Shown here piece after piece: positions 7,387 to 15,076 of a DNA stretch of 62,110 nt. The notes under the pieces are model-generated. The model was not told where the DNA came from. It saw only the letters and a program-made list of their open reading frames with translations, and did not search any database. Made by a program: the position numbers and the translations under genes. This DNA comes from CAYRSA01 sp964494845 (lineage in GTDB: Bacteria > Patescibacteriota > Saccharimonadia > Saccharimonadales > JAGQNJ01): NCBI GenBank assembly GCA_964494845.1, contig CAZBSC010000001.1:1-62110 (forward strand), read 5' to 3'. Position 1 is the first letter of the stretch; each line of letters starts with the position of its first letter.

Positions 7387-8142
7387 GTGATAACCAAGGT
7401 TAAAACTGCCGATGAAATAGCTGCAATGCGTGAGGGTGGCAAAATGCTTGCCACGGTACTAGGGGTTTTGCGGGATAAAGTTGCAGTAGGCATGACTAGC
7501 GCTGATTTGTCAGCAATAGCGAAGTCGGAACTGAATAAGCTGGGGGGTAAGCCGGCTTTTTTGGGCTATGGTGGTTTTCCGGATGTTCTATGTGTTTCTA
7601 TCAACGAGGAAGTTGTGCATGGTATACCAACAAAAAAGCGAATGATACAAGAAGGCGACATTGTCAGCCTTGATTTCGGTGTATTACATAAAAACTTGAT
7701 AACGGACGCTGCAATATCAGTCATTGTAGGAAATGTTAAAGATCCTAGAGATATTGAACTGGTTAACGCAACCAAAAAGTCACTAGAGGCTGGACTTAGA
7801 ACGATAAAAAATGGAACACCAATTGGCACAATTGGCAGTGCCGTTCAGGGGGTTCTTGAGAGATCTAGATTAGGAATCGTTCAAGAATTTGTTGGGCATG
7901 GTGTGGGCCACCAGTTGCACGAGGAGCCGGGGATCCCCAATTATGGTTTCTCGGGTGAGGGATTTGTGCTGCGTAGTGGAATGACGATCGCTGTTGAGCC
8001 TATGGCTACATTAGGAGATGCGTCAGTGTTCATCGCAGATGATGGCTGGACAGTAATCACAAGGGATAGGAAAAGAAGCGCACATTTTGAACATTCTGTT
8101 TTAGTTACGGATGATGGATTTGAAATTTTAACAGAGCTATAA
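7387..8142 (+). CDS. map: methionine aminopeptidase type I
   Basis: Removes the initiator Met after deformylation. The 251-residue product has the pita-bread metal ligands: DFGVLHKNLITDAA (two Asp), the GHGVGHQLHEEPGIPNYG block with the catalytic and metal His residues, and AVEPM (Glu) plus the terminal HFEHSVLVT (Glu). GTG 7387 is used as start. GATAAT at 7375-7380 lies six bases before it, so a leaderless internal transcript is possible besides read-through from adk. The adk-map adjacency is common in bacteria. Confidence 0.94.
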   Translation: MITKVKTADEIAAMREGGKMLATVLGVLRDKVAVGMTSADLSAIAKSELNKLGGKPAFLGYGGFPDVLCVSINEEVVHGIPTKKRMIQEGDIVSLDFGVLHKNLITDAAISVIVGNVKDPRDIELVNATKKSLEAGLRTIKNGTPIGTIGSAVQGVLERSRLGIVQEFVGHGVGHQLHEEPGIPNYGFSGEGFVLRSGMTIAVEPMATLGDASVFIADDGWTVITRDRKRSAHFEHSVLVTDDGFEILTEL

Positions 8143-8162
8143 CGGGCACCATGACTACAGTC

Positions 8163-8192
8163 TTGCCCTAGGGTTAGGGTAAGCGGTATACT
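8163..8192 (+). promoter_or_regulatory. ftsA promoter, leaderless
   Basis: TTGCCC at 8163-8168, an 18-base spacer and TATACT at 8187-8192. Exactly six bases separate the -10 box from the A of the ftsA ATG at 8199. There is no Shine-Dalgarno sequence in this gap. Confidence 0.6.
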
Positions 8193-8198
8193 GCCATT

Positions 8199-9449
8199 AT
8201 GCGCGAACAAGAAACCCAACATTATGTTGGTCTTGATATTGGTACAGCAACCGTTCGATGTGTTGTAGGTACTGCTGATCCTACGGATCCTACAAAGCCT
8301 GCGATTATTGGTCACGGTAGTTCGCCAAACCGTGGTATGCGCAAAGGCGTAATTGCGCACGTGGAAGATGTTGTAGAAGCTGTGAGCAAGGCAGTCAATG
8401 AAGCAGAACGTGTGTCTGGTTTCCCGGTTAAGACTGCTACAGTTAACATAAATGGACATCACGTTAGCGGGATTAACTCAAAGGGCGTTATTGCAATAAG
8501 TACAGCAAATAGGGAAATTACTCAAGAAGATAGGCTACGGGTGGAAGAAGCCGCTACAATTGTTAGCCTTCCACCCAACAGAGAAATTATTCAAGTTTTT
8601 GCAAAAAACTATAGAATTGATGGTCAGGATAACATTAAGGATCCTGTTGGTATGCATGGGGTTCGTTTAGAGGTGGATACGCATATAGTTACCGCCGCTA
8701 CCCCCAATGTTAATGCGGTGTACTCTGTTTTAGAGAAGACAAATATCAACCCCTCGCACAAAACTGTATCAAGTTTGGCTGCAGCCGAAGCTGTTTTGAC
8801 ACGTCAACAAAAAGAAGCAGGGACTTTATTGATAGATATAGGGGCGGGTACAACCAATATGGTTGTTATTGAAGACGGAGAAGTACAATATGTTGGTGTT
8901 TTGCCTGTAGGTGGTATACATTTAACGAACGATTTAGCTATTGGATTAAAAACCGATCTAGACGTTGCTGAAAAGGTTAAATTAGAACACGCTTTTTTAG
9001 GGACCCCAAGGACAAAAACTAGCACAGTAAAAATAAACTCAGGAAAAGATTCACACCTTTTTGCTACCGATGATATAGCCATGATTACCGAGGCCAGAAT
9101 GGATGAGGTATTCGAGTTGATAGAGAAGGAAATGAAGCGGATACACAAGTCCCGTAGGCTCCCAGGAGGTGTTGTTCTTGTAGGCGGAGTTGCTAAATTA
9201 CCAGGTATCGCCGAATTTGCGACCGATAAACTTCAGTTGGCGGCGCGAGTCGGAACTTTGAAATCTGTAGGCGGACTTGTAGATACCGTTAAAGACGTCA
9301 CATACATGACCTCTATTGGCCTGATGTTGCTTGATATGTTGTTGATGCCACAGAATAATATGGGCCATACTACGGGCACCCCCAATGATAAAGTATTTGG
9401 AGCTGTCGAGGGTATTTGGCAGCGAATCAAAAATAAAATATCGTCATAA
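8199..9449 (+). CDS. ftsA: cell division protein FtsA
   Basis: An actin-like ATPase that tethers FtsZ to the membrane. The 416-residue product shows the actin-fold phosphate motifs (GLDIGTATVRCVVG; LIDIGAGTTNMVV), the FtsA-specific 1C domain between them, a late GGVVLVGGVAKLPG, and a C-terminal amphipathic helix (VFGAVEGIWQRIKNKIS) that would bind the membrane. The length is normal for FtsA. It has its own promoter predicted to give a leaderless mRNA, and ftsZ follows with a separate promoter. No ftsQ or mur genes adjoin, unlike a full dcw cluster. Confidence 0.95.
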   Translation: MREQETQHYVGLDIGTATVRCVVGTADPTDPTKPAIIGHGSSPNRGMRKGVIAHVEDVVEAVSKAVNEAERVSGFPVKTATVNINGHHVSGINSKGVIAISTANREITQEDRLRVEEAATIVSLPPNREIIQVFAKNYRIDGQDNIKDPVGMHGVRLEVDTHIVTAATPNVNAVYSVLEKTNINPSHKTVSSLAAAEAVLTRQQKEAGTLLIDIGAGTTNMVVIEDGEVQYVGVLPVGGIHLTNDLAIGLKTDLDVAEKVKLEHAFLGTPRTKTSTVKINSGKDSHLFATDDIAMITEARMDEVFELIEKEMKRIHKSRRLPGGVVLVGGVAKLPGIAEFATDKLQLAARVGTLKSVGGLVDTVKDVTYMTSIGLMLLDMLLMPQNNMGHTTGTPNDKVFGAVEGIWQRIKNKISS

Positions 9450-9508
9450 GTGCGAAATACTTACTAAAAATGTGTTCAGTAAAAAGTATTGTGTTTTTTT
9501 ATGATACA

Positions 9509-9537
9509 TTGCAGTTGTTCAACACCTAGCGTATACT
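9509..9537 (+). promoter_or_regulatory. ftsZ promoter
   Basis: TTGCAG at 9509-9514, exactly 17 bases, TATACT at 9532-9537. The predicted start is near 9544, leaving a 34-base leader that contains AGAGGAG at 9564-9570. Confidence 0.6.
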
Positions 9538-9577
9538 TTCACCAGTATTATTTGACGCATATAAGAGGAGTAATTTG

Positions 9578-10906
9578 ATGCCACAAGTCGCACCAGCAGT
9601 AGAAACATTCGCATCTATTAAGGTAGTAGGGGTTGGGGGCGCCGGTGGCGCTGCAATTAACCGGATGATTGATTCTGGGGTTGATGGTGTTGAATTCATA
9701 GCTATTAATACTGATTCGCAAGCTCTGCATCATTCAAAAGCACAGAAAAAGTTACACATTGGCAAGGAAGAGACCAAAGGACTAGGCGCGGGTGCAAACC
9801 CAAGCACTGGGCAGAAGGCTGCCAAAGAGTCTATCGAAGAGATTAGGGATGCTTTGCAAGGGGCGGACATGGTATTCGTGACTATTGGTGCAGGTGGTGG
9901 TACAGGTAGCGGGGCTGGCCATGTTGTAGCCCAAGTAGCGAAAGATTCAGGAGCACTTGTTGTAGGATTCGCTACAAAGCCGTTTGCGTTTGAGGGTGAG
10001 AAACGAAGGTTGAACGCAGAAGTAGCCATAAATAACTTGCGCGAAACAGTCGACACCTTGATAACAATTCCTAACGATAGGTTATTGCAGACTATTGATC
10101 GTCAAACTCCACTACTTGAAGCATTTAAGGTGGCCGATGATGTACTAAGGCAGGGCGTTCAGGGAATTTCTGACCTGATAACTGTTCATGGTCTTATAAA
10201 TTTGGACTTTGCTGATGTAAAAACAATTATGAGTGATGCTGGCTCCGCTTTAATGGGTATAGGGCGAGCTAGTGGTGATGATAGGGCAGTCAAAGCTGCT
10301 CAACAGGCAATCGAGTCTCCACTACTAGAGGTGTCTATAGACGGGGCCCGTGGAATTTTGTTCAACGTTATCGGCGGCAACGATATGAGCATGCACGAAA
10401 TCAATACCGCCGCTGAGACAATTACCGCGGCAGCAGACCCAAGTGCAAATATAATTTTTGGTGCCACTATAAACCCAGAATTAGAGGGCGAAGTGATAAT
10501 AACTGTGGTTGCTACAGGTTTTGACGTGTCTTATTTTAATCAATCAACTAAGGCTTCGGCAACAACGACTAAAGACGACGATTCTGATGATGATGGCGGG
10601 CAAGACTCCAGGGTAACAACCCCTGGTGAAGTTATGCACCCTGATATGAACGATATGGACATGGATCTTGACAACGATAGTAGTAACCATCCGGATGGTG
10701 ATGCCCACGATTTTCATAGCGACACGCCAATGCCCAACATTTGGGCAATAGACCACGAAGAAGATGAAGGTGGGGCAAAAGATGACACTCAACAGGATGG
10801 AGAAAAGCGAACAGATGAGGAGGCTGAGTTAGAAAAGCCTTCATTCCTGCGAAGATTAAAAAAACGTCGTGATAAAAACCTATCAGATGACAACTCTGAT
10901 AAATAG
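9578..10906 (+). CDS. ftsZ: cell division GTPase FtsZ with a long acidic linker
   Basis: A tubulin-like GTPase forming the division ring. It has the glycine-rich start VVGVGGAGGAAINRMI, the tubulin signature GAGGGTGSGAGHVVA, the T7 loop NLDFADVK and the C-terminal domain to about residue 320. A linker of roughly 100 residues follows, unusually rich in Asp, Met and His. Near the end, KPSFLRRLKKRR resembles the conserved peptide that binds FtsA. ATG 9578 is preferred over the TTG three bases earlier because it sits seven bases from AGAGGAG. A small dyad (TATCAGA/TCTGATA) overlaps the last codons. Confidence 0.96.
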   Translation: MPQVAPAVETFASIKVVGVGGAGGAAINRMIDSGVDGVEFIAINTDSQALHHSKAQKKLHIGKEETKGLGAGANPSTGQKAAKESIEEIRDALQGADMVFVTIGAGGGTGSGAGHVVAQVAKDSGALVVGFATKPFAFEGEKRRLNAEVAINNLRETVDTLITIPNDRLLQTIDRQTPLLEAFKVADDVLRQGVQGISDLITVHGLINLDFADVKTIMSDAGSALMGIGRASGDDRAVKAAQQAIESPLLEVSIDGARGILFNVIGGNDMSMHEINTAAETITAAADPSANIIFGATINPELEGEVIITVVATGFDVSYFNQSTKASATTTKDDDSDDDGGQDSRVTTPGEVMHPDMNDMDMDLDNDSSNHPDGDAHDFHSDTPMPNIWAIDHEEDEGGAKDDTQQDGEKRTDEEAELEKPSFLRRLKKRRDKNLSDDNSDK

Positions 10907-10940
10907 AACACAACGTAATAAATAATACAGCACAATTTGT

Positions 10941-10970
10941 TTGATAAAGCGCTAGGTATGGGGGTATTCT
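10941..10970 (+). promoter_or_regulatory. nrdR promoter
   Basis: TTGATA at 10941-10946, an 18-base spacer and TATTCT at 10965-10970. The start would be near 10977, leaving a leader of about 70 bases that ends in a near-perfect AAAGGAGGT at 11031-11039. No NrdR-box pair was recognised here. Confidence 0.45.
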
Positions 10971-11047
10971 TATATATACGAGCACCATATGTAGTAAAAA
11001 TATGGGGTTATCAGTACATTTAAGCTGAACAAAGGAGGTATGCAGGA

Positions 11048-11521
11048 ATGAAATGTAGCCAATGCGCCTCTACTGAAACAAAAGTTATTGAGTCTAGGGA
11101 CGTAACTAATGGTGAGTCGATTCGCAGGCGGCGGGAATGCACTGCTTGTCACCATAGGTTTACGACTTATGAGCGGGTAGAAAGACCTACTCTAGTTGTT
11201 ATTAAAAACAACGGCACGCGAGAATTATTTAGTCGCGAGAAACTCATGGGCGGTCTTTACAGGGCTTGCGAGAAGACCACAATCACTACGTTACAGATAG
11301 AGCAACTTGTTTCGGACGTTGAGAAGCAACTGTTTGAGTGTGAAGATGCAGAAGTATCTAGTTCTAAGATTGGCGATCTGGTTATGAAAGGACTTGCAGA
11401 GCTCAATGAAGTCGCATATGTCCGTTTTGCGAGTGTATATCGCAGGTTTAAGGATATTGCAGGTTTTGAAAAAGAACTTTCACAAATAAAAAATCTAAAA
11501 ATAGAGCAGACCAAAAAATAA
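11048..11521 (+). CDS. nrdR: transcriptional repressor NrdR
   Basis: A nucleotide-sensing repressor of ribonucleotide reductase genes. The 157-residue product has the N-terminal zinc ribbon (MKCSQC, with the second pair in ECTACHHRFTTYERVE) and an ATP-cone (VVIKNNGTRELFSREKLMGGL and following helices). The length is the family norm. It lies immediately upstream of nrdJ, its expected target, with a 129-base gap holding a strong hairpin. I could not find the usual tandem NrdR boxes in that gap, so the mode of control here is open. Confidence 0.95.
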   Translation: MKCSQCASTETKVIESRDVTNGESIRRRRECTACHHRFTTYERVERPTLVVIKNNGTRELFSREKLMGGLYRACEKTTITTLQIEQLVSDVEKQLFECEDAEVSSSKIGDLVMKGLAELNEVAYVRFASVYRRFKDIAGFEKELSQIKNLKIEQTKK

Positions 11522-11533
11522 ATTTTGGGGCTG

Positions 11534-11571
11534 CCTCAAGTTTTTCGGCCATGAAGCGTAAAGACTTGAGG
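11534..11571 (+). other. stem-loop between nrdR and nrdJ
   Basis: A perfect 8-bp stem, CCTCAAGT at 11534-11541 with ACTTGAGG at 11564-11571, around a 22-base loop. It is not followed by a run of T, so it is a poor intrinsic terminator. It could be a processing or regulatory structure in the nrdJ leader. It does not resemble a cobalamin riboswitch by eye. Confidence 0.45.
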
Positions 11572-11650
11572 GAGCTGTCCCCTGTTTGGGAGCGGGAGAA
11601 CTCTAAATAAAAACAAACTAAAATATATTAAAAAAAGTGAGGGTAAAATA

Positions 11651-14428
11651 ATGGGACAAACAACCAGCTTAGGTGTTGGCAGGGTATTTACTCAGCCAAA
11701 AAAAAGAGCATACGACATGCTAAATTGGGTCAAAAGAGACTCGTCAATTATCAATCCAATGACTGGCAAAGCAGTTTTCGAGCAAAAGGGAGTTGAGTTC
11801 CCGGAGTCTTGGTCATTGAACTCCATAAATATAGTTGCCCAGAAGTATTTTACAGGCACACCGGGTACTAGTGAGCGCGAGGATTCACTAAAGAAATTAA
11901 TAGATAGAGTGGCAGACACAATTACCCGTCAGGGTTTGCAAGAGGATTACTTTGAAAGCGAGTCCGAGTCAGAAATTTTTAGAGAAGAGCTAAAGTACAT
12001 ACTCGCAACACAACGTGCAGCATTTAACTCCCCTGTGTGGTTCAACATTGGTGCACCAAGCCGCTCCCAGCAAGCTAGCGCTTGTTTCATATTAGGTATT
12101 GAAGATACGATGCCAGCAATTTTGAACTGGTACAAAGAAGAGGGGATGATATTCAAGGGTGGTTCTGGATCGGGCATCAACCTTAGTAATATTCGTTCGT
12201 CAGTTGAAAAACTTGGCAAAAGTGCCGGAACGGCTAGTGGCCCATTGAGCTTTATGCGCGGTGCCGACGCATCAGCGGGAGCAATTAAGAGTGGCGGTAA
12301 GACCAGGCGAGCTGCCAAGATGGTTATACTAAACGCTGATCACCCAGACATTGAAGATTTCATCTGGTGTAAAGCTCGCGAGGAGCGAAAAGCTCGAGTT
12401 TTAGAGGCTAACGGATTTGACATGAGCCTTGATGGGAAAGATTCGTACTCTGTTCAGTATCAGAACGCCAATAACTCAGTAAGAGTTACTGATGAGTTTA
12501 TGCAAGCAGTTGTTGACGATGAAGACTGGTCATTGAAGGAAGTTAAAACCGGCAAAATAGTTAAAACAATGAAGGCACGTGACCTATATAGGCAGTTTAG
12601 CGAAGCAGCATGGGAATGTGCTGACCCTGGAATGCAGTTTGATACAACCGTCAACAAATGGCACACAACACCAGTTGCAGGCCGAATTAATGGCTCTAAT
12701 CCATGCAGTGAATACATGCACCTCGATAACTCTGCCTGTAATCTGGCCTCTATAAATCTACTTAGATTTTTGAATGAAGATGGAAGTTTTGATTTTAAAG
12801 CTTTCATTCATACGGTTGAAGTAATTTTTACAGCCCAAGAGATATTAGTTGGTTACTCTGAGTATCCAACCGAAAGCATAACAAAAAATGCCAAGGCTTA
12901 CCGTGAGCTGGGTCTAGGGTATGCTAACCTTGGAGCTCTTCTAATGGCTCAAGGTTTGCCTTATGATTCAGACGAAGGTAGAGCGCAAGCAGCAGCCATT
13001 ACGGCGCTTATGACTGGCCGTGCGTACGCGACAAGTGCAAAGATTGCTCGTAGGGTTGGACCGTTTAGCGGGTTTCACAAGGACCGAGAAGGAACTCTAA
13101 AGGTTCTTAGAATGCATAGAGACGAGGTATCAAAGATAAATGTAGGGCTGGTATCAGAGGAACTACTTAGTGCTGCAGCACATGCTTGGGACGATGCTGT
13201 AGAATTGGCGGAATTGTACGGAGTTAGAAACTCACAAGCTAGTGTTTTGGCGCCAACGGGCACAATAGGACTGATGATGGATTGTGACACAACCGGAATC
13301 GAGCCAGATCTAGGCTTAGTAAAAGTTAAGAAGTTGGTCGGTGGCGGCACAATGCATATAGTGAACCAGACAGTGCCCCGTGCTCTTCGTTCACTTGGCT
13401 ATAACAAGAAACAAATCGACGCCATAATCAGCTATATCGACGTAGAAAAAACGATTATTGGAGCGCCCGAACTAAAACAGGAACATTTGAATGTATTCGC
13501 CTGTGCTATGGGTGACAATTCTATTCACTACATGGGCCATGTAAAGATGATGGGTGCGGTTCAGCCTTTCCTATCTGGGGCTATTAGTAAAACAGTCAAT
13601 ATGCCAGAAGAAGCAACCGTTGAAGATATAGAACAACTGCACATAGAGTCCTGGAAACTTGGGCTAAAAGCTGTAGCGATATATAGAGACAACTGTAAGG
13701 TTGCTCAGCCTCTTGCAATGGCTAAAAAAGCCGGAGCAACAGACGATAAAACTACACAGCAGCCTAGTTCGCTGCAGGATATATCGGACAAGATTCTTGT
13801 CAAAAGTGCTGTTCGCAGGCCACTACCTAGAGTCCGAAACTCAAAGACATTCTCGTTCAAAGTCGCTGACTCTAAGGGGTACGTAACTATAGGCGAATAC
13901 GAAGACGGAAGCGCTGGGGAAATGTTCATTAACTTTTCTAAACACGGCTCGACTCTAAGGGGCATGATGGATGCCTTCGCAATATCTGTAAGTCATGGCT
14001 TGCAATATGGTGTACCGCTAAAGACCTATGTTAGTGCCTGTATGAGCACCAGCTTTGCACCTTCTGGTATTACTGATGACCCAGAAATACGCACCGCAAG
14101 TTCGATTACGGACTATATTTTCCGAAAGCTAGGCAAAACGTATCTTTCATTTGACGATCAGTTAGAGTTAGGACTCGCATCCATAGATGATATGCCAGAA
14201 GATCAAACTAGCTTCCTAACAGCGGACGAAACAATAGAGGAGTCCCCTAAAGAAGTGACCAGGGAAATGCCAAAGCAAGCAGTCATGGAAGAAAAAGTAA
14301 AAACAACAACAAAAGCTGCCAAAAATGACGAGACAGCCCCCATGTGTTTTAACTGTGGCAATCAAACTCAGCGGTCCGGCAGTTGTTACGTATGCACTGC
14401 CTGCGGATCAACTACTGGCTGTTCCTAG
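11651..14428 (+). CDS. nrdJ: adenosylcobalamin-dependent ribonucleotide reductase (class II)
   Basis: Reduces ribonucleotides to deoxyribonucleotides using AdoCbl. The 925-residue product has the substrate Cys region (QQASACFIL), the active-site loop NPCSEYMHLDNSACNLASINL-type segment at about residue 355, and LAPTGTIGLM for phosphate binding. It ends with the zinc-ribbon-like tail CFNCGNQTQRSGSCYVCTAC typical of the long B12-dependent enzymes. The start is backed by GAGGG seven bases upstream. No B12 synthesis genes are present here, so cobalamin is probably imported or taken from a host (inference). It lies directly after nrdR. Confidence 0.94.
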   Translation: MGQTTSLGVGRVFTQPKKRAYDMLNWVKRDSSIINPMTGKAVFEQKGVEFPESWSLNSINIVAQKYFTGTPGTSEREDSLKKLIDRVADTITRQGLQEDYFESESESEIFREELKYILATQRAAFNSPVWFNIGAPSRSQQASACFILGIEDTMPAILNWYKEEGMIFKGGSGSGINLSNIRSSVEKLGKSAGTASGPLSFMRGADASAGAIKSGGKTRRAAKMVILNADHPDIEDFIWCKAREERKARVLEANGFDMSLDGKDSYSVQYQNANNSVRVTDEFMQAVVDDEDWSLKEVKTGKIVKTMKARDLYRQFSEAAWECADPGMQFDTTVNKWHTTPVAGRINGSNPCSEYMHLDNSACNLASINLLRFLNEDGSFDFKAFIHTVEVIFTAQEILVGYSEYPTESITKNAKAYRELGLGYANLGALLMAQGLPYDSDEGRAQAAAITALMTGRAYATSAKIARRVGPFSGFHKDREGTLKVLRMHRDEVSKINVGLVSEELLSAAAHAWDDAVELAELYGVRNSQASVLAPTGTIGLMMDCDTTGIEPDLGLVKVKKLVGGGTMHIVNQTVPRALRSLGYNKKQIDAIISYIDVEKTIIGAPELKQEHLNVFACAMGDNSIHYMGHVKMMGAVQPFLSGAISKTVNMPEEATVEDIEQLHIESWKLGLKAVAIYRDNCKVAQPLAMAKKAGATDDKTTQQPSSLQDISDKILVKSAVRRPLPRVRNSKTFSFKVADSKGYVTIGEYEDGSAGEMFINFSKHGSTLRGMMDAFAISVSHGLQYGVPLKTYVSACMSTSFAPSGITDDPEIRTASSITDYIFRKLGKTYLSFDDQLELGLASIDDMPEDQTSFLTADETIEESPKEVTREMPKQAVMEEKVKTTTKAAKNDETAPMCFNCGNQTQRSGSCYVCTACGSTTGCS

Positions 14429-14433
14429 AAAAA

Positions 14434-14489
14434 CATAGGCGGCAGACTGCATTGTTGCGGCCGTACCGCACACCCTGCCTGCCTATATG
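14434..14489 (+). terminator. long stem-loop after nrdJ
   Basis: ATAGGC and GGCAG at 14435-14445 pair with CTGCC and GCCTAT at 14475-14486 across a single bulged T, and an inner hairpin (TGCGG 14456-14460 with CCGCA 14466-14470) fills the loop. No T run follows, so termination is not certain; a 3'-end stabiliser or small RNA are alternatives. Confidence 0.5.
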
Positions 14490-14519
14490 TCCCTAAGTCT
14501 CACAAGACCTAGTTAATTG

Positions 14520-14528
14520 TGGTAACCT
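14520..14528 (+). promoter_or_regulatory. extended -10 of the thioredoxin-like gene, leaderless
   Basis: TG at 14520-14521, one base, then TAACCT at 14523-14528; six bases later is the A of the ATG at 14535. No -35 hexamer was recognised. Confidence 0.45.
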
Positions 14529-14534
14529 ATAGGC

Positions 14535-14801
14535 ATGAAAGTGGCTGTGCTTTACCGGGAAAAATCAGAACACAGACGTGTGGTTGAGGAGTTTGTGCAC
14601 GAGTTCGAAAGAAGAACATCTGGGCAATTAGAGCTAATCGATATTGACACCAAACAAGGCGCTAATATGGCAGAACTATATGACATAACAGAGTACCCCG
14701 CGGTGCTAGCAACAGCAGACGATGGATCTATGCAAAACATGTGGGTAGGGGAGCCATTGCCGCTGATTAACGAGGTGGCGGCTTACTTAGTAGAACGCTA
14801 G
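14535..14801 (+). CDS. thioredoxin-like protein without cysteines
   Basis: An 88-residue protein with the beta-alpha-beta order of small thioredoxin or glutaredoxin folds: a first strand MKVAVLYRE, a long helix, a second strand LELIDIDTK, and ELYDITEYPAVLA, where the cis-Pro of the fold would be YPAV. Where a CxxC should follow the first strand there is EKSE, and the whole protein contains no Cys, so it cannot do thiol redox chemistry. It is adjacent to nrdJ, where a NrdH-type reductant would be expected, but has its own leaderless promoter. It may be a structural or adaptor relative. Confidence 0.65.
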   Translation: MKVAVLYREKSEHRRVVEEFVHEFERRTSGQLELIDIDTKQGANMAELYDITEYPAVLATADDGSMQNMWVGEPLPLINEVAAYLVER

Positions 14802-14818
14802 TAATTTGTAGAGGGCCA

Positions 14819-15066
14819 TGGCTAACAGATAGATATGGACTGGCTGGCATAAATGCGCTATAGTTTTAGCTAATCCGTTAGTAGCAGCTATCAACTGTGA
14901 GGAGTGGGAAGAACGATCTGACTGGTCAATTAGAACCCACCGGGTAAGCCCGTTATAGCAGATAATCGAGCGCTTTTAAGGAATCACCTTGAAGGAATCT
15001 GGATGGTACCTCCCTATTAGGGATCCAGACAAATCCTTTCGAGGTGATTTTTATATATCTAAGGAG
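14819..15066 (+). promoter_or_regulatory. T-box riboswitch of ileS, apparently translational
   Basis: The diagnostic element is an antiterminator/antisequestrator hairpin with the T-box bulge TGGTACC at 15004-15010: helix TCTGGA 14998-15003 with TCCAGA 15024-15029, and TCCC 15011-15014 with GGGA 15020-15023. A stem-III-like hairpin CGGG-TAAG-CCCG lies at 14941-14952. The strand TCCTTTC (15034-15040) can pair either with GAAGGA (14991-14996), extending the antisequestrator, or with the ileS Shine-Dalgarno AAGGA (15061-15065). Uncharged tRNA-Ile binding would favour the first and free the ribosome site. A possible AUC specifier is at 14873-14875, next to a CTAAC/GTTAG stem; stem I is not resolved. 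Confidence 0.75.
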
Positions 15067-15076
15067 AAAGAGTCGA

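Noticed and set aside
11521..11650. Cobalamin riboswitch or NrdR boxes upstream of nrdJ
   Set aside because: Expected for a B12-dependent reductase, but no B12-box-like core or tandem NrdR palindromes were found; only a plain hairpin is visible.
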